From positions 62,001 through 126,000 of the forward strand of contig CAVSNF010000020.1 of assembly GCA_963729195.1 (NCBI GenBank): a stretch of 64,000 nucleotides of DNA, in the 5' to 3' direction. This DNA is from CAVPTL01 sp963729195 (lineage in GTDB: Bacteria > Actinomycetota > Thermoleophilia > Gaiellales > JAICJC01). Below the pieces are notes generated by a model. The model was not told where the DNA came from. It saw only the letters and a program-made list of their open reading frames with translations, and searched no databases. Of this stretch, positions 1 to 9,817 are shown piece by piece (position 1 is the stretch's first letter; every line of letters begins with the position of its first letter). The position numbers and the translations under genes were made by a program.

Positions 1-459
1 CGCCGGCTGCATTTCGAGCTGGGCGTGACCGCGATCGTGATCGGACACGTGGTGTTCAACTCCGCCTATGCCACCGTGGTCATCCAGGCGCGGCTGGCCA
101 CGCTGCCGATCTCACTGGAGGAGGCCGCCACCGATCTGGGTGCGTCGCCGCGGCGAGTGTTCCAGCGGGTCACGTTCCCGCTGCTCGCCCCGGCCATCCT
201 GGTGGCGATCCTGCTGACGCTCTCGTTCAGCTTCGACGACGTCGTCACCTCGCTGTTCCTCGGCGGCACCAACGCCGAGACGTTGCCGGTGCTGCTGCTC
301 GGCCTGATCAGGATCTCGGTTACGCCCGAGGTCAACGCGATCGCGGTGGGGGTCATGCTGATCACCCTGATCACGTTTGCCTGCGCCGCCGTGGTTGCCA
401 CCGTGCGTGGTTCAATCGGCGTGCGCTCCACCCCCGAAGCACTGGATGTCGAAGAATGA
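1..459 (+). CDS. ABC transporter permease, C-terminal part (PotC-like, polyamine family)
   Basis: This is the C-terminal half of an inner-membrane permease; the frame is open from base 1, so the gene begins before the window. It carries the EAA loop that docks on the ATPase (EEAATDLG, then a conserved proline about 15 residues on, at 118-190) and at least three hydrophobic segments. The FSFDDVVTS stretch is typical of the spermidine/putrescine PotC branch. The stop overlaps the ATPase start by 4 bases, so the two are co-translated. The substrate cannot be read from the sequence; polyamine or a similar small cation is inferred from the family. Confidence 0.9.
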   Translation, partial: RRLHFELGVTAIVIGHVVFNSAYATVVIQARLATLPISLEEAATDLGASPRRVFQRVTFPLLAPAILVAILLTLSFSFDDVVTSLFLGGTNAETLPVLLLGLIRISVTPEVNAIAVGVMLITLITFACAAVVATVRGSIGVRSTPEALDVEE

Positions 460-1577
460 GCACGATCGCCGATCAGAGCAGCCCGCCGGCCATCGCGCTG
501 GAACAGCTCGAACGCCACTACGGCGAGCTGACCGCGGTCGCCGGGATCGACCTGGAGATCGCCGACGGCGAGTTCTTCTCGCTGATCGGTCCCAGCGGCT
601 GCGGCAAGACCACCACCCTGCGGATCGTGGCCGGGCTGGAGACCCCGAGCAGCGGCAAGGTGTCGGTGCGCGGCCAGGATGTGACCAATGTCCCCGCCTT
701 CAAGCGGCCGGTCAACACCGTGTTCCAGCACTATGCGCTGTTCCCTCACCTGAACGTGTTCGAGAACGTCGCCTTCGGGCTGAAGGAGCGAAAGGTGAGC
801 CGCGGCGACACCGCCCGCCGGGTGGCGGAGATGCTCGAGCTGGTCGGGCTCACCGGCCGCGAGAAGGCCCGCCCGAAGCAGCTCTCCGGCGGCCAGCAGC
901 AGCGCGTTGCGCTGGCCCGCTCGCTGGTGCTGGAGCCGGCCGTGCTGCTGCTCGACGAGCCCCTCGGCGCACTCGATCTCAAGCTCCGCAAACAGATGCA
1001 GATGGTGCTGAAACAGATCCAGCGCGAGGTCGGCATCACCTTCGTCTACGTCACCCACGACCAGGAAGAGGCGTTTTCGATGTCGGATCGGGTCGCGATC
1101 ATGAACAAGGGCAAGATCGAGCAGATCGGCGACCCGGTGGATACCTATCGCCGGCCGCAGACGCTGTTTGTCGCAGACTTCGTGGGGGCCTCGAACCGTT
1201 TTGGCGCGCGCATCGTCGAGGTGCTCGGGGAGGGCTCCTACCGGGCCGATATGGGCACGCTGGGTACGCTCGACGTGCCCGGCGTCGCCGGGCTCGCGGT
1301 GGGCGACCAGGTGGTCGCCGTCGTGCGTCCCGAGGCGATTCGCACCGCCGCCGGCTTCGGCGACGCGGTGCTGGACGGCACGGTCACTGACGTTTCGTTC
1401 ATGGGCCCCCAGACCCAGTACGTGGTCGACGCGGGTGGGCTCGGCACCGCCGCCATGCTGTCTCCCGCCGATGACGACGACCTGCTGCACAGCGGAGCCG
1501 CCCAGCAGTTTCGGTTCGCGGCGCGCTCGGCCTGGCTGGTGGCCGCGGATCCTGCCCCCGTCGACGGCGGCCGATGA
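456..1577 (+). CDS. ABC transporter ATP-binding protein (PotA-like)
   Basis: This cytoplasmic ATPase of 373 residues powers the importer whose permease precedes it. Visible motifs in order are Walker A GPSGCGKTTT (about residue 45), Q-loop VFQHYALFPH, signature LSGGQQQRV (about 143), Walker B VLLLDEPLGALD (about 165) and the switch THDQEEA (about 199). A C-terminal TOBE-type regulatory domain follows, as is usual for PotA, FbpC and MalK subunits. ATGA overlaps at both ends place it in the middle of an operon. The matching solute-binding lipoprotein is encoded on the other strand at 6520-7662. Confidence 0.95.
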   Translation: MSTIADQSSPPAIALEQLERHYGELTAVAGIDLEIADGEFFSLIGPSGCGKTTTLRIVAGLETPSSGKVSVRGQDVTNVPAFKRPVNTVFQHYALFPHLNVFENVAFGLKERKVSRGDTARRVAEMLELVGLTGREKARPKQLSGGQQQRVALARSLVLEPAVLLLDEPLGALDLKLRKQMQMVLKQIQREVGITFVYVTHDQEEAFSMSDRVAIMNKGKIEQIGDPVDTYRRPQTLFVADFVGASNRFGARIVEVLGEGSYRADMGTLGTLDVPGVAGLAVGDQVVAVVRPEAIRTAAGFGDAVLDGTVTDVSFMGPQTQYVVDAGGLGTAAMLSPADDDDLLHSGAAQQFRFAARSAWLVAADPAPVDGGR

Positions 1578-2228
1578 CGTTCTCGCTGCTCGGGCGGTGC
1601 GCCCGCACCGGCCATGTGGGTGCGGCCTCGGCCACAGCCGACATCGCGGTGGGTGCCCGCGTCCCGCACGCTCGGTCAGGTGTCGGTGCGGTCTTGACCC
1701 AGCACCGCACCGATCCGCGACTCGGGCCCCGCGGGCTGGAGCTGCTCGCCTCCGGCTGCGACGCGGCCGAAACGGTGGCGGCGCTTGTGGCCTCGACGGC
1801 TGCGGCCGACTGGCGCCAGCTGGCCGCGATCGACACGGCCGGCGGCACCGCCGCCTTCTCGGGCGCGCGAGTCGAAGAACCGTTCGCCGAGGAACACGGC
1901 CACCAGTGCATCGCGCTGGGCAACGTGCTCGTGTCCAAGAGCGTGGGCACGGCCATGGTGGCGGCGTTTGAGGACGCTCCCGGCGATCCGCTTGCCGAGC
2001 GGCTCGTGTCTGCCGTGGAAGCTGGGCTCGCGGCCGGCGGTGAACGCTCGCCGGTGCGCTCGGCGGCGGTGCTGGTTGCCGGCGACCAGTCGTTCGCCCT
2101 GGTGGATCTGCGCGTCGACGACGCCGCCGCAGCCGGTGGCCGCGCTGCGAGCGCTGTGGGAGGCATATCGTCCCCGCATGGACGAGTTCGTCGACCGCGC
2201 CCTCGACCCGGACTCGGTACCCGTATGA
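1574..2228 (+). CDS. DUF1028 (Ntn-hydrolase-like) protein, one frame break
   Basis: The N-terminal MTFSLLGRCARTGHVGAAS pattern and the later GTAAFSGA and GNVLVSK stretches match the DUF1028 family, which has an Ntn-hydrolase-like fold and no firmly assigned reaction. The length is 217 codons when one extra C near 2123-2126 is removed. Upstream the frame reads VDLRVDD; downstream the next frame continues PQPVAALRALWEAYRPRMDE to the stop. Members often sit beside peptidases and ABC importers, as here. The start overlaps the ATPase stop and the stop overlaps the next ATG. The break is probably a sequencing error. Confidence 0.85.
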
Positions 2229-4277
2229 GCCGGCCGGCGGAGTATTCGGTGACCGTGCAGGAGGTCGCCATCCCGCTGTCCGACGGGGTGGTGCTGTCCG
2301 GTCGGGTGTGGCTGCCGGACGGGGCCGGGCCGGTGCCGGCGGTGCTCGAGTATCTGCCGTACCGCAAGTCCGACTCGACCGCCATCGACGACTCGGTGCG
2401 CCATCCGTACTTCGCCGAGCGCGGCTACGCCGGCGTGCGCGTCGACATCCGCGGCAGCGGCGACTCCGAGGGCGTGTTGGCCGACGAGTACCAGCCGCAG
2501 GAGCAGGAGGACGCGCTCGAGCTGCTGCGCTGGATCGCCGCGCAGGAGTGGTGTGACGGGTCGATCGGGATGATGGGCATCTCGTGGGGCGGGTTCAACA
2601 GCCTCCAGATGGCCGCCCGGCGGCCGCCGCAGCTGAAGGCGATCATCACCGCCTGTTCCACCGACGATCGCTACGCCGACGACGTGCACTACATGGGCGG
2701 ATCGGTGCTGGGGTACTACATGCTGCCGTGGGCATCGGTGATGCTGGCCTACAACGCCCGGCCGCCGGATCCGCTGGTGGTGGGCGATCGCTGGCGCGAA
2801 ATGTGGCTGGAGCGGCTGGAGGCCAACGAGTTCCTGGCGGAAAAGTGGCTCGAGCCATCAGCGCCGCGATGCGTACTGGAAGCAGGGCTCGGTGTGCGAG
2901 GACTACGCCGCCATCGAGTGTCCCGTCTACCTGGTCGGCGGGTGGTCTGACGGCTACACCAACGCGATCTTCCGGATGCTGGAGGGCCTTTCGTGCCCGC
3001 GCCGGGCGGTGATCGGCCCGTGGGAGCACGTGTGGCCCGAGCAGGGCGTGCCCGGCCCCGCGATCGGCTTTCTGCAGGAAGAGATCCGCTGGTGGGATCA
3101 CTGGTTGAAGGGCGTCGACACCGGGATCATGGACGAGCCGCTGGTACGCGCCTATGTGCAGGATTCCGAGCCGCCCCGGACGGCATATGACACCCGTCAG
3201 GGCCACTGGGTGGCCGAGGCCGACTGGCCGACGCCGAACGTGCGCGAGCGGACGCTGTACCTGACCGCGGAGGGTCTCACCGAGGCGCTGCCGGGTTTGC
3301 CAATTGGCAGTGGCAGTGATCGCCAATTGGCGGCCCCAGCCTCGCAGCTTCGGCACAGCAGCCCCCAGACGGTCGGGGTGGACGCCGGATCGTGGCTTCC
3401 CTACGCCAATCCAGCCGATCTCCCCGGCGACCAGCGGCAGGACAACGCCCGCTCGCTGTGCGTCACCGGCGAGCCGCTGACCGAGCCGCTCGAGCTGCTG
3501 GGGCAGCCCCGCGCCAGTCTCACCCTGTCGAGCGACCAGACCCAGGGGTTCGTGGCGGTGCGGCTGTGCGACGTGCGGCCGGACGGCTCGGTCGCGCTGA
3601 TCAGCCGGGCGATCTTGAACCTGACGCACGCCGACAGCCACGAGCACCCCACCCCGCTCACCCCGGGCGAGGCCGTCACCTACGACATCCCGCTCAAGGC
3701 GATCGCCTACACGCTTCCCGCCGGCCACCGGCTGGAGCTGGCTCTCTCCACCAGCTACTGGCCCTGGATCTGGCCGACGCCGACGCCGACCACGATCACG
3801 CTGCACACCGGTGCCGACTCCCGCCTGACCCTCCCCGTCCGAACACCGCAACCGTCGGACGCGGATCCCTCGCCGTTCGGCGAGGCAGAGACCGCGCCCC
3901 CGCTGGCCAACGAGATCCTGCGCGAGCGCCGGCCGCACGTCACCATCTCCCGCGACGTCGCCTCGGGCGTGGTCGAGTACCGCATGCGCCGCTCGCTGTG
4001 GGGCGCGCGCCGCCTGCCCGACGGCCTCGAATACTGGGACGACGATCCCTGCGTGTTCACGGTCAGTAACGACGATCCGCTCTCGGCCACGGCCGAATGT
4101 GCGCGCACACTCGAGATCGGCCGAGGGGAGTGGCGCACCCGGATCGAGATGACGGCACACATGAGCTCGACCGCCGCCGACTTCGATCTGTCGGCCACGC
4201 TGAAGGTGTACGAGGGAGACGAGCTGGTGTTCAGCCGGGAGTACGACGCGCGGGTACCCCGTGACGACGCGAGCTGA
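2225..4277 (+). CDS. CocE/NonD family alpha/beta hydrolase, one frame break
   Basis: This hydrolase of the X-Pro dipeptidyl-peptidase/cocaine esterase (S15) type has 683 codons after correction. The nucleophile elbow GISWGG places Ser120. DIRGSGDSEG comes before it, and the C-terminal half is a jelly-roll domain of the PepX_C type. One extra C at about 2853-2854 breaks the frame: EKWLE ends the first frame and HQRRDAYWKQGSVCEDYA, a hallmark of the family, opens the second. It probably cleaves an ester or amide in the same pathway as the adjacent M20 peptidase. The substrate is unknown. Confidence 0.9.
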
Positions 4278-5434
4278 CCCGGCCGGCATCGACGCGCAGG
4301 GGTACGCCCAGGCGTTGGAGTCGCGCCTGCCGCGGATGCTCGAGCTGATCGAAGCGATGGTGGCGATCGACAGCCCCTCCGACGCTCCCGACGGCGTTGC
4401 GGCCGTGGCCCGGCTGATCGCCGCTGAGCTGACCGAGCACGGATTCACGGTGGAGTCGCAAGACGTCGCCGGCCGTGGCCCGCAGGTGACGGCCCACCGC
4501 CGGTTCGGATCGGGGCCCGACGTGCTCGTGCTCGGGCACAGCGACACGGTGTGGCCGGCGGGCACCGCCGCCAGCTGGCCCTCCACCCGCACCGACGACA
4601 CGATCACCGGCCCCGGAGTGGGCGACATGAAGAGCAACCTGGTGATGGCCGCGGCCGCCCTGGCGGAGTTCGCGCGAACGGAGAGTGCGGCCCAGATCGG
4701 CGAGGTGACGATGCTGATCGTGCCCGACGAGGAGCTGGGCAGCCCTGCCAGCCGTGAATGGATCGAAGCCACCGCCCGCCGCGCCGACGTCTGCCTGGGA
4801 ATCGAGCCGGCCCGGCCCGGCGGTGGCGTGGTCGTCGCCCGCGGCGCTGTCGGTGCGATTCGGATCATCCGCCGAGGGGGTATCGGCGCACACCACCGCC
4901 GCCGGCGGACGCAGCGCCATCAGCGCGCTGGCGCCGCTCGTCCCGGAGCTCGAAGCGCTCAGCGATCGCGGCGCCGGCGTGATCGTCACCGTGGGGACGT
5001 TCACCGGCGGTACCGCCCGCCAGGTGACCCCCGACCACGCCGAGATGGACGTCGATCTGCGGGCGCCGTCCGAGCAAACCGCTGATCGGTTGATGGCCGA
5101 GGTGCGAGCGCGGGTGGATGCCGCCGGACTCGCCCTGGCGGGCGGCTTCACCCGACCGGCGTTCGAGCCGGGAGCTGCGTCCCAACGACTGTATGGAATC
5201 GTCGCCGCAGCCTCGGCGAGCGTCGGGCTGCCGGTGCACGAGGTGCGGGAGCGGGGCGGCTCGGATGCAAGTTTTGCGGGTGCACTCGGCATCCCCACAC
5301 TCGACGGCCTCGGCCCGATCACACACGATTCGTGCAGCCGCGACGAGCGGGTCGAGATCCAGAGCCTGGTCTCTCGTGGCGCCGTCCTGGCGAGACTGCT
5401 CCAGGCGATCGCCGAGGAAGGCGGAATGACGTGA
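4261..5434 (+). CDS. M20 family metallopeptidase/deacylase, one frame break
   Basis: This zinc-dependent peptidase or deacylase has 390 codons after correction. The GTG start overlaps the previous gene by 17 bases. Metal and catalytic residues are visible: H93 and D95 in LGHSDT, D122 in GPGVGDMK and E157-E158 in VPDEELG. The dimerisation domain and the C-terminal DASFAGALGIPT segment lie in the next frame. One extra C at 4869-4870 (atcatcCgccgag) explains the shift; without it the protein reads IRIIAEGVSAHTTAAGG. The sequence resembles CPG2/ArgE-like amidohydrolases. The exact substrate is not evident. Confidence 0.9.
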
Positions 5435-6500
5435 CGATCGAACCCCGGCCGGTGCTTGGCTCGCTTCCCCCATACGTCGCCGGACAGTCGCTGGAGCGCC
5501 TCCGGGCCGAGCTGGGCGTCGACCGGGTGGTCAACCTGGCGACCAACGAGACCCAGTTCGGACCGTTCCCCGCGGCGGCCGAGAGCATCCGCCGACATGC
5601 CGGCGAGGCCCACCGCTATCCCGAGCTGGACGGTGAGCTAACCGAGCGAATCGCCGCTGCCCACGGCGTCCCTGCGTCGCACGTGGCGCTCGGTAACGGT
5701 GCCGACGCGATCATCGGCTACCTGTGCACGGCCTACCTGGAGCCCGGCACCAACGCTGTGATGGGAGCGCCGTCGTTTCCCACCTACCAGCTCGACACGA
5801 TCAAGACCGGGGCCACGCCGGTGGTGACGCCCCTCCGCGACGGGGCGTTCGACACCGACGCGCTGGCCGCGGCCGTCTCGGACGCGACCCGGATCGTGTT
5901 CGTGTGCAACCCCAACAACCCCACCGGCGGGATCGTGACCGCCGACGAGCTGCGAGAGCTGATCGACGCCGTTTCCGACCGGGTGCTGATCGTGGTGGAC
6001 GAGGCCTACGCCGAGTACGTCTCTGATCCTGAGTTTCCCGAAACCATCACCGAGCACGTCATGCCCCGACCCAATGTGGTCGTGCTGCGGACGTTCTCCA
6101 AGATCTTCGGCCTGGCCGGCCTTCGCATCGGATACCTGATCGGCCAACCCGACGTGGTGGACGCGGTCGGCCGGGTACGTCACTACTACGACGTCAATAG
6201 CCTCGCCCAACTGGCGGCCATCGCGAGCCTCGACGACCCCGGTGAGGTCGAGCGCCGGCGCGCGGCCACAGCGACCGGGCGCAGCGCGCTGGCAGCCGAG
6301 CTCGAGCCGCCGCGGGCTGCACCACATTCCCGGCCCACGGCAACTTCGTCGCGTTCGAACGCGACGACGCGGCGGATCTCGAAGCCGGCCTCCTGCGCGC
6401 GGGCGTGCTGGTACGCACCGCCGGCAACGTCGTCCGCATCACCGTCGGCTCGGCCGACGATCACGCGCGACTGTTCGCCGCGCTTGACCGCCTGCTGTGA
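5431..6500 (+). CDS. HisC-like class I/II aminotransferase, one frame break
   Basis: This PLP aminotransferase of the histidinol-phosphate type has 356 codons after correction. It shows NPNNPTGG (about 160-167), VVDEAY (about 189) and the Schiff-base lysine K224 in TFSKIFGLAG. Near 6306 one G is missing: restoring it (ctcgaggcc) gives ELEAAAGCTTFPAHGNFVAF and runs cleanly to the stop. The GTG start overlaps the M20 stop by 4 bases. The position in a transport and hydrolysis operon, with no other his genes, suggests a catabolic or specialised transamination rather than histidine synthesis. Confidence 0.9.
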
Positions 6501-6519
6501 CCGCTCCGAGCGATACCGC

Positions 6520-7662
6520 CTAGGCGGCCTGCACCTCTTCCCAGATCTGGTTTCGCAGCTGCTGGCTCTCGGGATTGAGATACCGCTCCCACTGCACCGT
6601 GGCGAGCACCTTCGGGTCGTACCGCTGCGCGGGGCTGTTTATGGTCGATGCCGGCAGGTACTTGTTGGCGGCCTGCTCCTCGTATGCCGCGCCGGTGTTC
6701 TCGACGAAGTCGGCGTAGTTCTTGGGATCGAGATGGAAGTTCATGAACGCCTCGACCTCAGGCAGCTGAGTCGTGCCGGCGATCGCGATCCACCCCTCGA
6801 GGTAGGCCGGCATGCCCTCCTTGGGCGCCACCCACACGACGTTCTTGTTGTCGTGGCTGGCGGGGCCGAGGTCGTAGTCGTAGTCGACCGTCATCACAGC
6901 CGAGCCGTTCAGAAGCGGCTTGGTGACGTTGGTGGGCAGGAAGGCCTGCACATGCGGCTTGATGTCGAGCAGGGCCTGCTTGGCCTCTTGCAGCTGACCT
7001 TCGTCGGTGGTGTTGATGTCGTAGCCCAGCTTGAGCAGGGCAACACTGATCACGTCCACGTCGTAGTCGGTGAAGATGATCTTGCCCGAGTACTTGGGAG
7101 CGAGTTCCCACAGATCGGCCCAGCTGGTGGGCGTCTCGGTCATCAGGTCCTTGCGGTAGCCCAGGCCGACCTTGCCGTAGTCGGTCGGGATGCCCCAGGG
7201 GAAGCTTTTGCGGAAGTACGACGGGACGTACTTGATGTTGGGGATGTTGGCGAGGTTGACCGGCTGAATCAGCTTGGCATCGTCGAGTTGCTGCGATGCC
7301 GTATTGCCGGCCAGCGCCATGTCGTAGGAACTCTGGTTCTGGTGGATCTGCACGATCTGAGCGGCGTTTCCACCCGAAGTCAGCTCGCTCACCTGGTGAA
7401 TCTTCACGCCGGGATTTGCCTTCTCAAACGCTGCCACCTCGTGTGCCCCGATCCACTCCGGGTAGTTCGCAAACGTCACCGTGCCCGACAGCGGCTCGGC
7501 TGTGCCGGCACTGGACGAAGGCGTCGACGACGAGCTACTCGATCCGCACGCGGCGGCGAGTCCTACCGACGCCAACCCTGCGAATTGCGCTCCACGCCGA
7601 AGCGCGGCGCGCCGTGTCATTGGCAAAGAGAGCCACTGACCAGACTGATCATCCGGTGCCAC
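6520..7662 (-). CDS. Polyamine-type substrate-binding lipoprotein of an ABC importer
   Basis: This extracellular solute-binding protein has 380 residues. I place the start at the GTG at 7662 because AGGAGG lies 6 bases upstream of it. The N-terminus contains TRRAALRRG, a hydrophobic run and a lipobox LAAAC with Cys39, so it is a Tat-like exported lipoprotein. A serine-rich linker follows. The mature part has PotD-like features (VTFANYPEWIG, FPWGIPTDYGKVGLGYRKD). It is convergent with the importer operon that starts before the window and very likely delivers substrate to it. It is transcribed alone, with its own upstream palindrome. Confidence 0.93.
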   Translation of the reverse strand: MAPDDQSGQWLSLPMTRRAALRRGAQFAGLASVGLAAACGSSSSSSTPSSSAGTAEPLSGTVTFANYPEWIGAHEVAAFEKANPGVKIHQVSELTSGGNAAQIVQIHQNQSSYDMALAGNTASQQLDDAKLIQPVNLANIPNIKYVPSYFRKSFPWGIPTDYGKVGLGYRKDLMTETPTSWADLWELAPKYSGKIIFTDYDVDVISVALLKLGYDINTTDEGQLQEAKQALLDIKPHVQAFLPTNVTKPLLNGSAVMTVDYDYDLGPASHDNKNVVWVAPKEGMPAYLEGWIAIAGTTQLPEVEAFMNFHLDPKNYADFVENTGAAYEEQAANKYLPASTINSPAQRYDPKVLATVQWERYLNPESQQLRNQIWEEVQAA

Positions 7663-7703
7663 TTTGAGCCTCCTAGGTTCTCCTGCCAAGGTTTGCCGAA
7701 TAC

Positions 7704-7717
7704 CCAACTCGTGTTGG
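7704..7717. promoter_or_regulatory. Candidate operator CCAACTCGTGTTGG
   Basis: This 14-base inverted repeat (CCAAC, four-base centre, GTTGG) lies 42 bases upstream of the lipoprotein start. A closely similar CCAACTCTCGTTGC occurs at 9726, in the promoter region between the formamidase and methyltransferase genes. The shared CCAACTCnnGTTG core suggests a common regulator, but none can be assigned. Confidence 0.35.
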
Positions 7718-7759
7718 TGAGCGGTTTTATCACACCGTTCGAGGGCCTGCAAGTGCGCG

Positions 7760-8737
7760 TCAGGTGCCCTCGACCACCGGCGTGAGCGGGCGACCGGTCT
7801 CAAACCACGAGACCACGTTCTCCGCCTGGGAGCGATAGTAACCGCGCTCGGCGGCGATTGAAAGGAACGCCACATGTGGGCTCAATAAAACTCTGGGGTG
7901 CGAAAGCAACGGGTCGGACGGCTGCGGCGGCTCGGCCGAGAGCACGTCCAGACCGGCCCCGGTCAGCTTGCCGCTGTCCAGCGCGGCCAACAGCGCGTCA
8001 TGATCCACCAGCCCGCCGCGGGAGACGTTGACGAGGTAGCTGTGGTCGCGCATCAGCCCCAGACGGCGCCGGTCGACCAGCCCCTGCGACTCGGCCGTCA
8101 GCGCCACGTGCAGCGAGACGAGATCGGCGGTCGCAAACACGTCGTCCAGCTCGGCGCGCTCGACGCCGGACGGCCACGCGTCGTCGGCGACATACGGATC
8201 GTGCGCGACCACACGGCCGAAGAACGGCTGGGCCAAGGCCGCGAACCGGCGGCCGATCCGCCCCATCCCGACCACCCCGAGGGTGAGCGTCGAGGGCCGC
8301 TGGAGGTCTCCGGTGGCCAGGTAGTCCCAGCCGCCCGCGCGCACGTGCCGATCGAACTGCGGCAGGTGCCGGACGAGGGCCAGCGCCATGGCCATGGCGT
8401 GAACCGCGACCTCCTCGGTGGCGGCGTCGGGGACGTTGCACACCCACACGCCGGCGGAGCGCGCCGCCTCGAGGTCGATGTGGTCGAACCCGACGGTGCA
8501 GGTCGCCACGATACGGAGATCGGGCAGGCTCGCGATCGCCACAGCCGAGACGACCGAGTCGCCGGTCAAGACCGCCGTGGCACCGCGGGCCGCGCGGATC
8601 ACCTCCTCGTCGCTGCGCGCGAGGGCGCAGTCGACGTCGAAGCCGGCGGCCTCGAGGATCGCGGGCGCCCCGTGCAGGTCGACTCCCTCCACCACATCGA
8701 GGTACACGGCCCTCGGGCGCGGGGCCGGGTCAGTCAA
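7760..8737 (-). CDS. D-2-hydroxyacid dehydrogenase (NAD-dependent)
   Basis: This 325-residue protein of the D-isomer-specific 2-hydroxyacid dehydrogenase family reduces 2-oxoacids or oxidises D-2-hydroxyacids with NAD(H). The dinucleotide motif VVGMGRIG ends near residue 162. The catalytic set is R240 in NVSRGGLVD, E269 in SAEPP and H288 in LSPHVAF. The start is a TTG that overlaps the end of the upstream formamidase gene by 8 bases, so the two form an operon. An internal GTG at residue 11 is an alternative start. The substrate is not evident. Confidence 0.93.
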   Translation of the reverse strand: MTDPAPRPRAVYLDVVEGVDLHGAPAILEAAGFDVDCALARSDEEVIRAARGATAVLTGDSVVSAVAIASLPDLRIVATCTVGFDHIDLEAARSAGVWVCNVPDAATEEVAVHAMAMALALVRHLPQFDRHVRAGGWDYLATGDLQRPSTLTLGVVGMGRIGRRFAALAQPFFGRVVAHDPYVADDAWPSGVERAELDDVFATADLVSLHVALTAESQGLVDRRRLGLMRDHSYLVNVSRGGLVDHDALLAALDSGKLTGAGLDVLSAEPPQPSDPLLSHPRVLLSPHVAFLSIAAERGYYRSQAENVVSWFETGRPLTPVVEGT

Positions 8738-9672
8738 CGAACACGGCGTCCGGCATGAAGCAGCCGACGATCCAGTTGGGAGCGTCCACCACCTCGGTGA
8801 TCTTCAGGTCGCCGGCCAGCGAGCACAGCATGTAGGCGTCTTCGCGAGACAGGCCGCGTTCTCGTACGAGGTGGGCAATCATCGACCGCACCGCCGAGCG
8901 GGCAGCCTCCATCAGGTCGGATTCGACGCCGGTGGTCGCATACCACCCGCCGGTGTCGACGCGGGGCGTGAGTGAGCCGGCCGGGCGGCGCAGCGCCGGC
9001 GCGGGCAGCGAGTAGCCGCGCTCGACCGACACCCGGATGGTGGTTCGCATGGCACATTCGATCCCCGAGATGGCGACCTCGCCGTCACCCTGGGCGGCGT
9101 GCGCGTCGCCGATCGAGAGCAGGCCGCCGGGCACGCCCACGGGGAGGTAGAGAATGGTGCCCGCGGTCAGGTGGCGGAGATCGATGTTGCCGCCACCCGC
9201 ATGCGGCGGCGGGACGGCCACGTCGTGCATACCCGCACACGGCACGCCCACCGTTCCGCAAAACGGCTCGATCGGGATCCGCACGCCCGGTGCAAGCTGG
9301 GTGGTGGCACCATCGGTGAGATCGAACACCTTCAGATACGGCTGGTCGAACTCACCCGGGGGCAGCAGACCGAGACCGGGCAGGATGCACGCCCAGCCCC
9401 ACTCGGGAAGCCTCAAAGCCGAGAAACTCCACCGCCAGCACATCGCCGGGCTGCGCACCCTCGACGGAGATCGGCCCGGCCAGCGGGTAGATGCTCGAGA
9501 AGTCGAGACCGAGGAGGTCTGCGGACACAGAGTCGCGAGCGATCTGGCCGCCGGTGAAGTCGTCGGTCTCGACGATCACGCTGTCGCCGGACGAGACCGT
9601 CACCACGGGCGTGATCCGCACGTCCCAGCGACGGTGGGTCGGCAGCTCTCGGGTGATCGTGTGCTCGGCCAT
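8730..9672 (-). CDS. Acetamidase/formamidase family amidohydrolase, one frame break
   Basis: This 313-codon protein (corrected) of the FmdA/AmdA family hydrolyses short amides to ammonia and an acid. Family marks are VETDDFTGGQI, the LPEWGWACILPG stretch, HAAQGDGEV and the ending CSLAGDLKITEVVD. The start is the ATG of MAEHTITRELPTH. One extra C on the + strand near 9411 splits the gene: FEAS ends one frame and LPEWGW continues in the next. It overlaps the 2-hydroxyacid dehydrogenase start and is divergent from the methyltransferase gene at 9818. Confidence 0.9.
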
Positions 9673-9725
9673 GAAGTGGGGCCGAGTATGCCAAAGATCG
9701 CACGCGAAAGTGTGTTGCGATATAG

Positions 9726-9739
9726 CCAACTCTCGTTGC
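9726..9739. promoter_or_regulatory. Candidate operator CCAACTCTCGTTGC in a divergent promoter
   Basis: The site shares CCAACTCnnGTTG with the palindrome at 7704. It lies midway in the 145-base region between the divergent formamidase (start 9672) and MttB-like (start 9818) genes. A shared regulator linking the lipoprotein, amidase and methyltransferase genes is an inference from motif similarity only. Confidence 0.3.
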
Positions 9740-9817
9740 GAGCCGAGCAAGTGCGGGTGCTAAGCTGGCCGCGCCCACGCCCTGGTGGCGCACCCTTCGG
9801 AGGTTGACGGACACGCC

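Noticed and set aside
66..1490. Long open frame antisense to the transporter genes
   Set aside because: It mirrors the codon bias of the ATPase gene on the other strand and has no recognisable domain. High-GC genes give such shadows.
2646..4868. Long minus-strand frame across the hydrolase and peptidase genes
   Set aside because: Low-complexity Arg/Gly/Ala composition, no motif, and it runs against two clear families.
5431..6500. True histidine-biosynthesis hisC
   Set aside because: No other his genes; operon context is transport and hydrolysis. A second homologue at 56139 is also in a catabolic run.
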